Below are positions 33,856 to 43,595 of a DNA stretch of 64,000 bases, piece after piece. The DNA is from DASVBE01 sp963770375 (GTDB taxonomy: Bacteria > Actinomycetota > Actinomycetes > Streptosporangiales > Streptosporangiaceae), in NCBI GenBank assembly GCA_963770375.1, contig CAVYPM010000021.1, positions 186,001-250,000 on the forward strand, in the 5' to 3' direction. Position 1 is the stretch's first letter. Every line of letters starts with the position of its first letter. Below the pieces are notes generated by a model, which saw only the letters and a list, made by a program, of their open reading frames with translations, did no database searches and had not been told where the DNA came from. The position numbers and the translations under genes were made by a program.

Positions 33856-34723
33856 CAGCGGAGGTGAACCTGGCCCAGGCGATGGCCGCGAAAATGATCA
33901 CGTAGACAGCGAACGACAGCAGGCCGTGCGTCAATTCCGGCCCGCCCGCCGGGCTGCGCAGGATCGCGCCGAAGGACAGCCACCAGTGCGAGGGCAGGTA
34001 CGGGTGGATGGCGCTGAACTGCGGCACCGCGTCGGACACCTCGCTGGCCACGGCGAGCACCAGGATCGCGGCGATCGCGCCGATCGGGTGCTCGGTGAAG
34101 GTGGACACGGCCAGCCCGATCGCGCCGAGCGCGGCCATCGCGGCGGCCACGTACAGGATCACCAGCAGCAGCCGGACCAGGCCGGCGCCGAGGCTGACCG
34201 TGCTGCCGGACAGCAGCGTGACCGGGCCGACCGGGAACAGGATCACGCCGACGATCAGCGCGGCGGTGGCCACGGTCGCGCACGCGGCCAGGCCGAAGAT
34301 CACCACGGCGGCGTACTTGACGGCGAGCAGCCGGGTCCGCCCGGCCGGCACCGCGAGCAGGTAGCGCAGCGTGCCGTGGCTGGCCTCGCCGGCCATCGAG
34401 TCGCCGGACACGACCGCCATCGTCAGCGGCAGCACCAGCGTGAGCAGCACGGTCAGCGAGGCGAAGGCGAGGAACACGCCGTTGCCGGCGACCTGGTCGA
34501 GGAAGGCCGGCCCGCCACCGCCGCCGCCGGGGCCGCTCAGCTTCAGCGCTACCCCGATCAGCACCGGGATCCCGGCCAGCACGGCGAGCAGGGCCAGGTT
34601 GCGCCAGCGCCCGAAGATCAGGCGCAGCTCGGAGCGGAGGAACCGGAGCCACGGGCCGGCGCCGCCCGCCGGCCGTGGCTGCCGCGCCGGCCAGCCGGCC
34701 GCCGTGCGCTCAGCCGTGGACAT
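33842..34723 (-). CDS. ABC-2 type transporter permease
   Basis: A 293-residue membrane protein with about six helices. After a basic N-terminus come FLRSELRLIFGRWRNLALLAVLAG (first helix), SMAGEASHGTLRYLLAVPAGRTRLLAVKY (cytosolic loop typical of ABC-2 permeases) and STFTEHPIGAIAAIL. It overlaps the ATPase gene by 14 nt at its 5' end, so the two form one exporter. The cargo is unknown. Confidence 0.9.
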   Translation of the reverse strand: MSTAERTAAGWPARQPRPAGGAGPWLRFLRSELRLIFGRWRNLALLAVLAGIPVLIGVALKLSGPGGGGGGPAFLDQVAGNGVFLAFASLTVLLTLVLPLTMAVVSGDSMAGEASHGTLRYLLAVPAGRTRLLAVKYAAVVIFGLAACATVATAALIVGVILFPVGPVTLLSGSTVSLGAGLVRLLLVILYVAAAMAALGAIGLAVSTFTEHPIGAIAAILVLAVASEVSDAVPQFSAIHPYLPSHWWLSFGAILRSPAGGPELTHGLLSFAVYVIIFAAIAWARFTSADVTS

Positions 34724-35765
34724 CGAAGCCTTCCCCGGTCAGCTCGACGAACAGGTCCTCCAGGCTGGGCCGCGGGGTTTCCAGGCCGGCCACCGGCACG
34801 CCCGCGTGCACCAGCGCGGCGTTGATCTCCTCCGGCCGCTGCTCGCCGAGCTGGGCGCTGGCCTCGTGCGGTCCTGACCGGACGTCGGCCAGGCCGCGGC
34901 CGGCCAGGACCTTGACGGCCTGCTCCGGCTCGGCCGTGCGGACCAGGATCCGGACCGCGCCGCGGTCCCGCAGTTCGGCCAGCGTGCCCTGGAACACCAG
35001 CTGGCCGGTGCGCATCACGCCGACGTGCGTGGAGATCTGCTCGACCTCGGCGAGCAGGTGCGAGGACACGAACACGGTGGTGCCCCCGGCCGCGATCTCC
35101 CTGATCAGGCTGCGCACCTCCCGGGTGCCCTGCGGGTCGAGCCCGTTGGTGGGCTCGTCGAGGATCATCAGGTCGCGGGGCTGCAGCAGTCCTGCGGCGA
35201 TGGCCAGCCGCTGCTTCATGCCCAGCGAGTAGGCCCGGTAGTGCTTGCGCGCGGCGGCCAGCAGGCCGACCCGCTCCAGCGCGGCGGAGATCCGGTCCGC
35301 GGCGGTGGCCGGGTCCGCGGTGCGGTCCGCGGCGTCGCAGCGGGCCAGGTTGGCCCGGCCGGATAGCTGCGGGTGGAAGGCCGGGCCCTCGACCAGCGAC
35401 CCGACCCGGGGCAGCACCGCCGTGGCGCCGGCCGGCATGGGCGTGCCGAGCAGCTCGTGCTCGCCGCTGGTGGGGTAGATGAGGCCGAGCAGCATCCGGA
35501 TCGTCGTGGTCTTGCCCGAGCCGTTGGGGCCGAGGAAGCCGTACACCGAGCCGGCCGGCACGGCCAGGCTGACCCCGTCCACGGCCAGCTGGCCGCCGCG
35601 GAACCGCTTGGACAGCCCGGTGCTGCTGATCGCGACCGCCGGCCAGCCGGGTGCCGCCGCGGGCGGGCGGGGCCTGGCGGGCTGGCGTTCACCGGCGGGC
35701 GGCGGGTCCTCGCGGCCGAAGCCGATCTCGTCCCGCGGCCCGGCGCCCTGCCCGGCCACGCTCAT
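34710..35765 (-). CDS. ABC transporter ATP-binding protein
   Basis: A 351-residue ATPase. After a 45-residue Pro-rich leader it has Walker A GFLGPNGSGKTTTIRMLLGL, the signature YSLGMKQRLAIAAGLL, Walker B LMILDEPTNGLDPQG and the switch histidine in VFVSSHLL. This is the DrrA/CcmA-like group of drug or lipid exporters. The ATG at 35765 is chosen; the frame is open far upstream, but only because it continues through the LolA-like gene in a shifted frame. It pairs with the ABC-2 permease downstream. Confidence 0.9.
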   Translation of the reverse strand: MSVAGQGAGPRDEIGFGREDPPPAGERQPARPRPPAAAPGWPAVAISSTGLSKRFRGGQLAVDGVSLAVPAGSVYGFLGPNGSGKTTTIRMLLGLIYPTSGEHELLGTPMPAGATAVLPRVGSLVEGPAFHPQLSGRANLARCDAADRTADPATAADRISAALERVGLLAAARKHYRAYSLGMKQRLAIAAGLLQPRDLMILDEPTNGLDPQGTREVRSLIREIAAGGTTVFVSSHLLAEVEQISTHVGVMRTGQLVFQGTLAELRDRGAVRILVRTAEPEQAVKVLAGRGLADVRSGPHEASAQLGEQRPEEINAALVHAGVPVAGLETPRPSLEDLFVELTGEGFDVHG

Positions 35766-35803
35766 CGCGCCCGGCTCGCCGGCCGGCACTGGCCAGCACG
35801 GTG

Positions 35804-37355
35804 TTAGCCAGCACGGGCATGCTGGGCGGTCAGCTGGGCCGCGTCCGCGTACAGCGTGTCCGGGGTGACCGCACCGGCCAGCACCGTGCCGTCGCTGGTG
35901 ACCAGCACCGACAGCAGGCTGGTGGTGAGCAGCCGGCCGCTGCCCCACGAGCCGTGCACCGGCTTGGCCGCGCGGAGCAGCCAGGCCGAGCGGGCCGGCG
36001 GCCTGCTGGCCGGCCGCGGCGGGGAACGCCATGACCGTGGTCCACGAGCTGCCGAACGTCCGGCGGGTGCACGGGCCCGGATCGGTCAGGCCGGTCGCCG
36101 GGGAGTAGGCGGACCAGCCGGCTGCGCAGCCGCGCAGCTGGTCCGGGCGGACCAGCCCGAACGCCGGGGCACCGCGCCCGCCGTGGGTCAGCTTGCGGAA
36201 CTGGGCGGGGGTCAGGCCGAGGCGGCGGGCCAGCTTCTTCTGCTGGCCCGGGGTGAGCGGCCCGGTCATCTCCGGGCCGTGCGGGAGCCGGAGCACGCAG
36301 CCCTTGGGCGCGAGGTGGACCTGGGGGCCCTGCGGCTTGCAGGGCACCGCGCGCGGCCGGCCGCGCAGGCGCAGCCGCTGGTGCGGCGGCCCGGCCTGGC
36401 CGGGGCCGGCCATCCCCGGCGGGCCGGCGAACGGGCCGGGCCCGGCGGGCAGCCGGACGGTGCGGACCTTGGCGCCGGGCGGCGGGGTGAACGTGAAGTT
36501 GGACGGGTCCGGCCGGGCGAACGACAGCGCGGTGAAGCCCACGCTGTAGGCCGGGCTGGCCGCGCCGCGGGCGAAGACCTGGACCCGCAGCGGCAGGCTG
36601 GTGGCCGCGTCGACGGCGATATCCACCCGGCCGATCAGCGACTGCGTGCTCTTCGGCGCCAGCTCCAGCTGGTAGGCGGCCCGGCCGGCGACGGTGACGT
36701 TGTCCGCCACCCGGACCGTGGTGGTCGGGCCGACCGCGGCCAGGAACCGCTGTGCGGCCTGCTGCGGCGAGGTGACCCCCATCGCGCCCGTCGTCGGCTC
36801 AGACGAGTCCACGGCGATGGACAGGCTGGAGCTGTAGGCCACGGAGGTCTTCGAGTGGCCGGGTGGCGGTGCGGGGAGCGCGGGCACGCCGTGGCCGGCG
36901 GGCGGCAGGTAGTGCGTGGCGGTGTTGGCCCGGCTGTCCCACAGCCACAGGCTGCGGCCGTCGGCCCGCAGGTCGGTCTCGCCCAGCTGGACCGGGGCGG
37001 CGATCCGCAGCCGGCCCGGGCCGCCGTACCAGACCTGGTACGTGTGGGTGCCGCTGAGCAGCCAGGACGGCGACAGCGGTGAGCTGCGGCCGGGTCCGCC
37101 GGCCCCGTCGGCGCCGGGCAGGCTGGGCAGGCCGAGGGCGGCGCTGGTTTGTATCGTGCCGATGAGGGTCTGCGGCCCGGTCCTGGGCGCGGCGATCTGG
37201 GCGATCAGCTGCTGTGGTGTGCGGTGCGGCAGCGACGGGGTCGTGGACGCGGCGCTGGTGAAGACGGTCCCGGCGGCGACAACGGCCACCGCGGCGACCG
37301 CGCCGGTCGGCACGGCCCACCGGGTTCTGCGGGTCAGCCAGGGCGGCTGGAACAT
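35804..37355 (-). pseudogene. Secreted LolA/RseB-like protein, frameshifted near the C-terminus
   Basis: An exported protein of about 515 residues. An N-terminal membrane anchor or signal (WAVPTGAVAAVAVVAAGTVF) is followed by a LolA/RseB-like half-barrel domain (GRLRIAAPVQLGETDLRADGRSLWLWDS, AAQRFLAAVGPTTTVRV, GRVDIAVDAATSLPLRVQVF). A helical insert LTPGQQKKLARRLGLTPAQFRKL follows. The last 60 residues (LLRAAKPVHGSWGSGRLLTT, LLSVLVTSDGTVLAGAVTP) lie in another frame and end at the TAA at 35804. One extra base (or two lost) around 35985–36030 explains this. It is upstream of, and probably in one operon with, the ABC exporter. Confidence 0.7.
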
Positions 37356-37475
37356 AGCCCACCTCTTCGCAGCCGGGCGGGGGGCGGGAAAGTCCCCGCG
37401 GTTCGGCGTTTCCAGCCTACTGCGGCCTGCGGACGGGCCGGACCGGGGACGGAACCGGGCCCGGAAAGAGTAAGC

Positions 37476-37511
37476 GGCGCGCCCAGCCTGGGGGGGATAG
37501 GAGGGCGCGCC
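37476..37511 (-). terminator. Hairpin between ctaB and the LolA-like gene
   Basis: ggcgcgccc (37476–37484) and its complement gggcgcgcc (37503–37511) flank an 18-nt loop containing a seven-G run. It lies past the ctaB stop on the minus strand and may end the oxidase operon. Confidence 0.45.
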
Positions 37512-37623
37512 AAGAGAGAAATCTACCCGGATGCCGCCGGGATATGCACGGCGGGGCCGGCTGTTTTCGGCATTTTCCGCCGGGCGGCGGCGATGGGCCC
37601 GGTGACCTGGGCCGGCGCCGGGT

Positions 37624-38595
37624 TTACCAGTGACCGGCGGGCAGCAGCGCTGTCACCGCGATGACCGTGAACAGGAGGGTCAGGTAGGTAATGGACAAAT
37701 GGAACAGGCGCATCGGGGCGGGCGCGTCCCCGTTCGCGATGCGGCCCTGGAGCCGGTGCGCCTCGGTGAGGAACCAGGTCCCGAGAACCGCCGCGCAAAT
37801 CCCGTATACCCATCCCGCGTCGGGCATGAGAGCGAGAGTCGCGGCGACCATCGCGTAGCTGTACCAGAGGATCTTCCTGGCCACGGTGGCGGGGGTCGCG
37901 ACGACGGGCAGCATCGGCACGCTGGCGGCCGCGTAGTCGTCGCGGAACTTCATGGCCAGGGCCCAGAAGTGCGGCGGGGTCCACAGGAAGATCACCGCGA
38001 ACAGGACCGCGGCGGTGACGCTGACCGTGCCGGTCACCGCGGCCCAGCCGACCAGCACCGGGAAGCAGCCGGCCGCGCCGCCGATGACGATGTTCGAGGC
38101 GGTGCGGCGCTTGAGCCCCAGCGTGTAGACGAAGACGTAGAACAGGATCGCGCCGTCGGCCAGGGCCGCGGAGAGCCAGTTGGCCAGCAGGCCGAGCAGC
38201 AGAGTGGACAGCGCGCCGAGGATGATGCCCGAGGCCAGCGCCTCGCCGGGCTTGATCGCCGCGGCGGGTCCCTTGGCCACCAGCGGGCGGCGCCGGGTGC
38301 GCTTCATCACCGCGTCGATGTCGCGGTCCAGGTAGCAGTTCAGCGTGTTGGCGCTGCCCGCGGCGAGCGCGCCGCCGAGCAGGGTGACGATCAGCAGGCG
38401 GGCGGACGGCACGCCGTGCTTGGCCAGCAGCATCGTGGGAACGGTGGTGACCAGCAGCAGCTCGATGATCCGCGGCTTGGTCAGCGCGAACAGGGAACGG
38501 GCGACCAGCCCGAGGGGCCTCCGCCCGCCGCCGGGCGCGGGCGCACCCAGCCGCACGGGGCCTGGCCCGTGCAGGGAGCCTGTCGCCTGTGTCAC
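37624..38595 (-). CDS. ctaB: Protoheme IX farnesyltransferase (heme O synthase)
   Basis: A 323-residue UbiA-family prenyltransferase that adds a farnesyl group to heme B to give heme O, the precursor of heme A for aa3-type oxidases. Both Asp-rich sites are present: NTLNCYLDRDIDAVMKRTRRRPL and a second in WALAMKFRDDYAAASVPMLP. About nine hydrophobic helices follow the basic N-terminus, and LTKPRIIELLLVTTVPTM is the usual first helix. The GTG at 38595 overlaps the TGA of the preceding gene by 4 nt (GTGA), so it is the last gene of the oxidase operon. Confidence 0.95.
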   Translation of the reverse strand: MTQATGSLHGPGPVRLGAPAPGGGRRPLGLVARSLFALTKPRIIELLLVTTVPTMLLAKHGVPSARLLIVTLLGGALAAGSANTLNCYLDRDIDAVMKRTRRRPLVAKGPAAAIKPGEALASGIILGALSTLLLGLLANWLSAALADGAILFYVFVYTLGLKRRTASNIVIGGAAGCFPVLVGWAAVTGTVSVTAAVLFAVIFLWTPPHFWALAMKFRDDYAAASVPMLPVVATPATVARKILWYSYAMVAATLALMPDAGWVYGICAAVLGTWFLTEAHRLQGRIANGDAPAPMRLFHLSITYLTLLFTVIAVTALLPAGHW

Positions 38596-38984
38596 TCGTG
38601 GTCCTCTTCGCCGGTTTCGCCCGGGGCCGGCCTGCCTTCCCGGCCAGCCTCGTCCTCCCGGCCAGATACGTTACTCGCTGCCGTTCCGGCCGCTGACTCC
38701 CGTGCCGCCCCTGCGGGCTCGGCGGCCGATTCCGCGCCCCCGCCGCCCGCCGCGGTGGGCAGCCCGCCGGCTACCGCGGCGGCCGTCGCGGCGGGCCCGG
38801 GCGGCGGCACGGCCCGGCCGGTCAGCGCCACCCGGCGGTCCGGGACCCGCCGGTGCGGCCGGCTGAAACGAAGGTAGAGCACGACGGCGACGATGACGAA
38901 CAGGGCGAGCGGCGCCGCCCAGGTCAGCATCGTGCCGCCGCTGGTGTTATCCGACGTGACCAGGGCCAGGGCCGGTCCGGGCAT
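38592..38984 (-). CDS. Small single-pass membrane protein of the oxidase operon
   Basis: A 130-residue protein with one membrane helix (LTWAAPLALFVIVAVVLYL) followed by a basic stretch (RFSRPHRRVPDRR) and a long Ala/Gly/Glu-rich, probably disordered tail. It lies between ctaE and ctaB, overlapping ctaB by 4 nt. Short proteins in this position in actinobacteria include accessory subunits of the bcc–aa3 supercomplex; I cannot assign it to one of them. GTG or ATG starts near 38930 would shorten it. Confidence 0.6.
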   Translation of the reverse strand: MPGPALALVTSDNTSGGTMLTWAAPLALFVIVAVVLYLRFSRPHRRVPDRRVALTGRAVPPPGPAATAAAVAGGLPTAAGGGGAESAAEPAGAARESAAGTAASNVSGREDEAGREGRPAPGETGEEDHE

Positions 38985-39008
38985 GCTGCCTCCCGCCGCA
39001 GACGGTGA

Positions 39009-39662
39009 TCAGTGCACGAAGTAGAAGAGCACCCAGCCGAGCACGGCGACCACGGCCAGGTAGTTCCACACGACGGTGAACCCGCTCAGCGCGGCCTGGA
39101 ACCGCTGCAGCGCGAACGTCTCGGCGAAGGTGGGCGGCTGCTCGACGAAGGACAGCTCCGGGATCTGCCGGGCGCGCATCAGCAGGGTTTCCAGCCAGAT
39201 CAGCACCAGCAGCGCGATGAACAGGTAGACCGGGTAGAAGCCGGTGAACACGCTGGCGAAGCCGGCCGCGCCGGGGTGGAACGGCAGCGTGAGCAGTTCG
39301 GTGATCTGGAGGCCGACGGCGGCCAGGCCGAGGCCGAGCGCGGCCAGGGCGCCGCGCTGCCAGGTGGTCTTGCGGCCCGCCTTGAGGGCCTGAAGCACGG
39401 TGGTCTGCAGGATCGCACTGGCCACGATCAGGGCCATGATCAGCGTGCCGGCCCAGACGTGCGGCGGGGTCAGCGTGCCCGGGTACCAGCGGCCGTGGGC
39501 GTTCAGCGAGCGCAGGTAGAAGTAGGCGAAGGCGAACGCGCCGAAGCCGAAGGACAGGGCGCCGAGGGCGAGCCGGACGCCGGTCCAGGAGGCGTTCAGG
39601 CCGGCCTCGTGGTAGAAGCCCGCTTCCTCGGCTTCCGGGGTGATCCCGGTGATCTCGGTCAT
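39009..39662 (-). CDS. ctaE: Cytochrome c oxidase subunit III
   Basis: A 217-residue, six- to seven-helix protein of the heme-copper oxidase subunit III family. It contains FAYFYLRSLNAHGRWYPG, the helix WAGTLIMALIVASAILQTTVLQALKAG, and the C-terminal WNYLAVVAVLGWVLFYFVH typical of actinobacterial and alphaproteobacterial members. ATG 39662 immediately follows the ctaD reading frame with ATGA in the sequence. It has no redox centre itself and stabilises proton uptake in subunit I. Confidence 0.9.
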   Translation of the reverse strand: MTEITGITPEAEEAGFYHEAGLNASWTGVRLALGALSFGFGAFAFAYFYLRSLNAHGRWYPGTLTPPHVWAGTLIMALIVASAILQTTVLQALKAGRKTTWQRGALAALGLGLAAVGLQITELLTLPFHPGAAGFASVFTGFYPVYLFIALLVLIWLETLLMRARQIPELSFVEQPPTFAETFALQRFQAALSGFTVVWNYLAVVAVLGWVLFYFVH

Positions 39663-41655
39663 GGCTGCGCTCCTGTCGTCCGCTTCCCGCCGTTCCCGCC
39701 GCCGGGGTGAGCTCCGGCGCGTAGGCCGCGGTGACTGCGCCTGCGGGCGGGCTGAGGTCAGCCACCGGGGGCGCGCCGGGTGTGCCGTACTCGTACGGCC
39801 CGGACAGCACGACCGGGATGCGGGCGAAGTTGCCGGGCGGCGGCGGCGAGGCGATCTGCCATTCCAGGCCGCGGGACTGCCACGGGTTGCCGGTCTCCGG
39901 CTCGCGGACCAGCACGGTGGACCAGATCACGTTGACGACGAAGATCAGGATCGAGACGCCGAGCAGGAACGCGGAGACCGAGACCCAGTCGTTGAGGGTC
40001 TGCAGGTTCCGCTCGTACTCGAAGACCCGGCGGGGCTGGCCGGCCAGGCCCACCGCGAACAGCGGCAGGAACGTCGAGTTGAAGAACACGAACATGGTCC
40101 AGAACTGGATCTTGCCGAGCCGCTGGTTCAGCTTCAGGCCGGTCATCTTGGGCAGCCAGTAGTACAGCCCGGCCATGAACGCGAAGATCAGCCCGCCCAT
40201 GATCGTGTAGTGGAAGTGGGCCATCACGAAGAACGAGCCGTGCTCGGTGGTGTCGGCGGGCACGTCGGAGAGGAACACCCCGGAGATCCCGCCGATCAGG
40301 AAGTTGAAGTACATGCCGAGGCAGAACAGCATCGGCACGGTCAGCCGGATCTTGGCCTTCCAGAACGTGCCCATCGCGACCAGGTAGATGAACCCGGTGG
40401 GGATCGAGATCAGCTCGGTGGTGAGCATGAACAGCGGGCGCATCTCCGGGTTGATCCCGCTGTCGAACAGGTGGTGCTGCCAGACGAAGAAGCTGAGCAC
40501 GGTCACCCCGGCCATGCCCGCCGCGGCGGTCTTGTAGCCGAACAGCGGCTTGCGGCAGAACACCGGGATGATCTCGGACACGATGCCGAAGCCGGGCAGG
40601 GCCAGGATGTACACCTCGGGGTGGCCGAAGAACCAGAACAGGTTCTGGTACAGGTAGCTGCTGCCGCCGAGCTGGTCGGCGAAGAACGCGGTCTGCACGG
40701 TCCGGTCGGTCAGGATCATGTACATGCCGCCGACCAGCACCGGCGCGGCCAGCACCATGAGGAACGAGGTGGCCAGCATGGACCAGACGAACATGGGCAG
40801 CCGGCCCCAGGTCATGCCGGGCGCGCGGTAGCAGATCACGGTGACGATCAGGTTGAACCCGGCCAGGATGATGGACAGGCCCATCAGCCCGAAGGCCACC
40901 GCGAAGGCGTCGCTGCCGGGGGTGTCCTGGACGCTGCCCGGCGCGTAGTTGGTCCAGCCGAAGTGGAAGCCGCCGACCAGGATCCCGGACAGCAGGATCA
41001 GGAAGGCCGCCGGCGTCAGCCAGAACGACAGGGCCTCGATCCGGGGGAACGCGACCCGCTTGCTGCCGATCATGATCGGCACCAGGTAGTTCCCGAACGG
41101 GCCGACGACCACGGAGGTCATCAGCATCATCATCATCGTGCCGTGCTCGCTGACGATCTCCACGTAGGTGGACGAGCTGAACACGTGGTGCACCGGGGAC
41201 AGCAGCTCGGTGCGGATAGCCATGGCGAACAGGCCGGCGGTGCAGAAGTAGACCAGCATCGCGGCCAGGTACTGCAGGCCGACCACCTTGTGGTCGAGGG
41301 AGTAGCGGAAGTAGCGGGCCATCCCGGTGGTGGCCTCGGTCTCCGCGTGGCCGGCCGGGCGGCCGAGAATCTGCCTGACCGGGTCGTTGAAGACGCCCAG
41401 GCCCGCCAGCCAGCCGGCGATGGCCAGCAGGTATCCGAGCACGATCGGCAGGTCGGGCGAGTCGGACAGCGGCAGCTGCGGGTAGCCGCTGCCGAGGAAG
41501 TTGCCCAGCCAGTGGCCGAGGAGGTAGCCGGCCACCGCGCCGGCCACGCCGGTGTGCACGGCCGGCCGGGCCCACCAGGGCCGGCCGGGCGGCCGGGGGG
41601 CGGGGTCCCGGCCGCCCGGGCCCATCGCCCGTTCTGGATGCGTCTCGATGGCCAT
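39659..41655 (-). CDS. ctaD: Cytochrome c oxidase subunit I
   Basis: The catalytic subunit, about 665 residues here. The heme a and a3 and CuB ligands are all seen: SEHGTMMM, WFFGHPEVYILALPGFGI (the His–Tyr pair), FVWQHHLFDSG (His–His) and MAHFHYTIMGG. An N-terminal extension of about 100 residues adds two helices (HTGVAGAVAGYLLGHW and LPIVLGYLLAIAGWLAGLGV), known from some actinobacterial enzymes. The literal frame does not stop at the ctaE start but stays open to 38947; the expected TGA overlapping the ctaE ATG is one base out of phase, so either a base is missing near 39665–39720 or the protein has an unusual long tail. I place the end at the overlap. Confidence 0.9.
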
Positions 41656-41675
41656 CCGGTCACCTCTTTCCCGGC

Positions 41676-42659
41676 TTAGGGCTGGACCGGGTCACTGGGC
41701 GGGTAGTAGTAGCCGTTCGCCCCGGAGATGCCTGCCTTGACCATCGCCTTGTTCATCTGCGGGACGACCGTGGGGTCATACGTCAGGGCGTACGGGGGCA
41801 GGATCCGGGTCACGTCGGCGAGCTGGATCCTGGTGGCGGCGGCCCAGCGCTGGAAGGCGGCCACCGGGACCACTTCGCCGGGGTTGAACATCGCCCCGTG
41901 CCACAGCCCGCACAGCTCGGCGCAGTGCACCTGGAACGGGCCGAGGTGCAGGGGCCGGGTGAAGGCGACGTTGTCCACGCCCGGGTTGGCGTCGGCTTTG
42001 ACGCCGAGCTGGTAGGCCCAGAAGCTGTGGATCACGTCGATCGACGTGACGTGGAACTCCACCCACTGGCCTTCCGGGAGCACCAGCTGGGTCGTCTCGA
42101 AGCCACCGAACTGCGGGTAGCGGTAGGTGAACTTCCACTGCTGGCCGATGACCTGGACCTGCAGGGCGCCGCTTCTGGCGCCCTGCCCGGCGGCGGCGGG
42201 CGTCCAGATCGGGTTCGGCCCCTGGCCCGCGCCGGCGCCCTGGGCGCTGATCAGCTCGACGGTGCCGAACACGGCCAGGGACAGCACGATCACGCTGCTG
42301 ATGCTGATGAAGCTGGCCTGGGCCCGGATGTTGCCGTGCAGCGGCGGGCCGTCCGTCTCGTCCCCGGGCGGCTGCCGCCAGACGGCCAGTGCGTAACCGA
42401 AGTAGACCAGCACGAACAGCATCACCGGCGCGGCCAGGACGGCCATCAGCATGAAGTCGCTCTGCTGGTTGGCGGCGGCCGAGGCCATCGCGCCGGGCGG
42501 CAGGTGCGGGCCGAGGACCAGCCAGATCAGCAGGTCGGCGGCGACCGCGAGGGGCAGCCAGAGCAGGAAGATGCGCAGCCCGTGCCGGACCTGCCCGGCG
42601 CCGGCCGGATCCGGCCCGGCCGGCGCCGGGCCAGGCCCGGCCGCGGTCCCGGCGGCCAT
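41676..42659 (-). CDS. ctaC: Cytochrome c oxidase subunit II
   Basis: A 327-residue membrane-anchored CuA protein that takes electrons from cytochrome c. Two N-terminal helices (LRIFLLWLPLAVAADLLIWLVL and MLMAVLAAPVMLFVLVYFGYAL) are present, then the cupredoxin domain with QVQVIGQQWKFTYRYP, DVIHSFW (His ligand) and CAELCGLWHGAMF, a complete Cys-x3-Cys-x3-His-x2-Met site. No third helix or fused cytochrome c is seen. ATG 42659 overlaps the preceding stop (TGATG). Confidence 0.95.
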   Translation of the reverse strand: MAAGTAAGPGPAPAGPDPAGAGQVRHGLRIFLLWLPLAVAADLLIWLVLGPHLPPGAMASAAANQQSDFMLMAVLAAPVMLFVLVYFGYALAVWRQPPGDETDGPPLHGNIRAQASFISISSVIVLSLAVFGTVELISAQGAGAGQGPNPIWTPAAAGQGARSGALQVQVIGQQWKFTYRYPQFGGFETTQLVLPEGQWVEFHVTSIDVIHSFWAYQLGVKADANPGVDNVAFTRPLHLGPFQVHCAELCGLWHGAMFNPGEVVPVAAFQRWAAATRIQLADVTRILPPYALTYDPTVVPQMNKAMVKAGISGANGYYYPPSDPVQP

Positions 42660-43342
42660 CAGGACACCACCTGCATGGTGCCGGTCATGAAGCCGATGGT
42701 CTGCATCGGCCCGCCGAACCCGTCGATGAAGCCGCCGCCGCAGGGGTCGCGGCACTGCCAGATGTACACGCCGGCGTGGCGGGGCGTGCGGAAGCTGAAC
42801 GTCTCGGTGACGTGCGGCCCGGACGTGCACGGCGAGACGCCGCACAGGGTCGCGGTCAGCCCCGGTGAGGCCATCGGCACGTTGACGTTGAGCGCCGGGA
42901 TCGAGAACGTGTGCGCGACGTTGCAGCCGGCGTAGGAGTCGATCACCGAGACCGGCTTGGCGTCGACGTAGGCGACGCCGCCGGTGGTGCCGGTCACCTT
43001 GCCCCAGAACGGGTTGCGCAGCGGCGTGCAGCCGTCGTAGCCGAGCACGGTGATGGTGACCAGGGAACCGGCCGGCACGGAGAACAGCGTGGTGTGCTTC
43101 CAGGTGCCGCTGGCCGGGTCGTGGATGAAGTAGGAGACCCAGTCCGGGTGGGTGCTGACCGTGTTCTGCGGGTCTTCCTGCATCAGCACGTGGATGTGCG
43201 CCCCGGTATCCGGCCGGGCGCCGGCGGCGTAGTCCACCACCGGCGGGCCGCCGAGGAACCAGTGAATGACGATGAACGCGGCCCCGGCCGCGACCGCCAG
43301 GAACGCCGCCAGCAGGACGGCCACCCGGCTCTGCAAGGACAC
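42659..43342 (-). CDS. Membrane-anchored cupredoxin-like protein with a degenerate CuA-type loop
   Basis: A 227-residue protein with one N-terminal helix (VAVLLAAFLAVAAGAAFIVIHWFL) and an extracytoplasmic cupredoxin-like domain (SVPAGSLVTITVLGYDGC, then HVTETFSFRTPRHAGVYIWQC). The metal loop reads CRDPCGGGFIDGFGGPM: the Cys-x3-Cys of CuA is kept but the following His is Phe and the Met is displaced. GTG 43342 has GAGGTGG upstream and is preferred to the longer frame. As the first gene of the operon, coupled to ctaC through TGATG, it may be an extra oxidase subunit or a copper-delivery factor. The function is not established. Confidence 0.75.
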   Translation of the reverse strand: MSLQSRVAVLLAAFLAVAAGAAFIVIHWFLGGPPVVDYAAGARPDTGAHIHVLMQEDPQNTVSTHPDWVSYFIHDPASGTWKHTTLFSVPAGSLVTITVLGYDGCTPLRNPFWGKVTGTTGGVAYVDAKPVSVIDSYAGCNVAHTFSIPALNVNVPMASPGLTATLCGVSPCTSGPHVTETFSFRTPRHAGVYIWQCRDPCGGGFIDGFGGPMQTIGFMTGTMQVVS

Positions 43343-43435
43343 CTGCCACCACCTCGCTCGTTGGCGATTCCGGCGCGCGCCGCCGGCTCTGATCCTGCGA
43401 GCGGGGCCAGCCGCTGACAATGGACCCGGCGGTGA

Positions 43436-43451
43436 ATGACGAAATTGTCAT
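43436..43451. promoter_or_regulatory. Inverted repeat between the oxidase operon and the two-component genes
   Basis: ATGAC-gaaatt-GTCAT lies in the 253-bp divergent gap, 93 bp from the cupredoxin start and 145 bp from the regulator start. Its position between two divergent operons and near the encoded OmpR-type regulator makes it a candidate control site; that link is inference. Confidence 0.4.
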
Positions 43452-43595
43452 GAACAGCGAGTCAGGTCTGGCCTGCCCGGCCTTGACCGGGGCCGGGCGG
43501 AGGGTCGATCCTCTGCTGAACGGCTTTGGTTTTCGTGCGGCGGATAAAGCTTCGTTCCGCGGATGTTGTTGCCAGCCCACTGGATGAGGTGGCAC

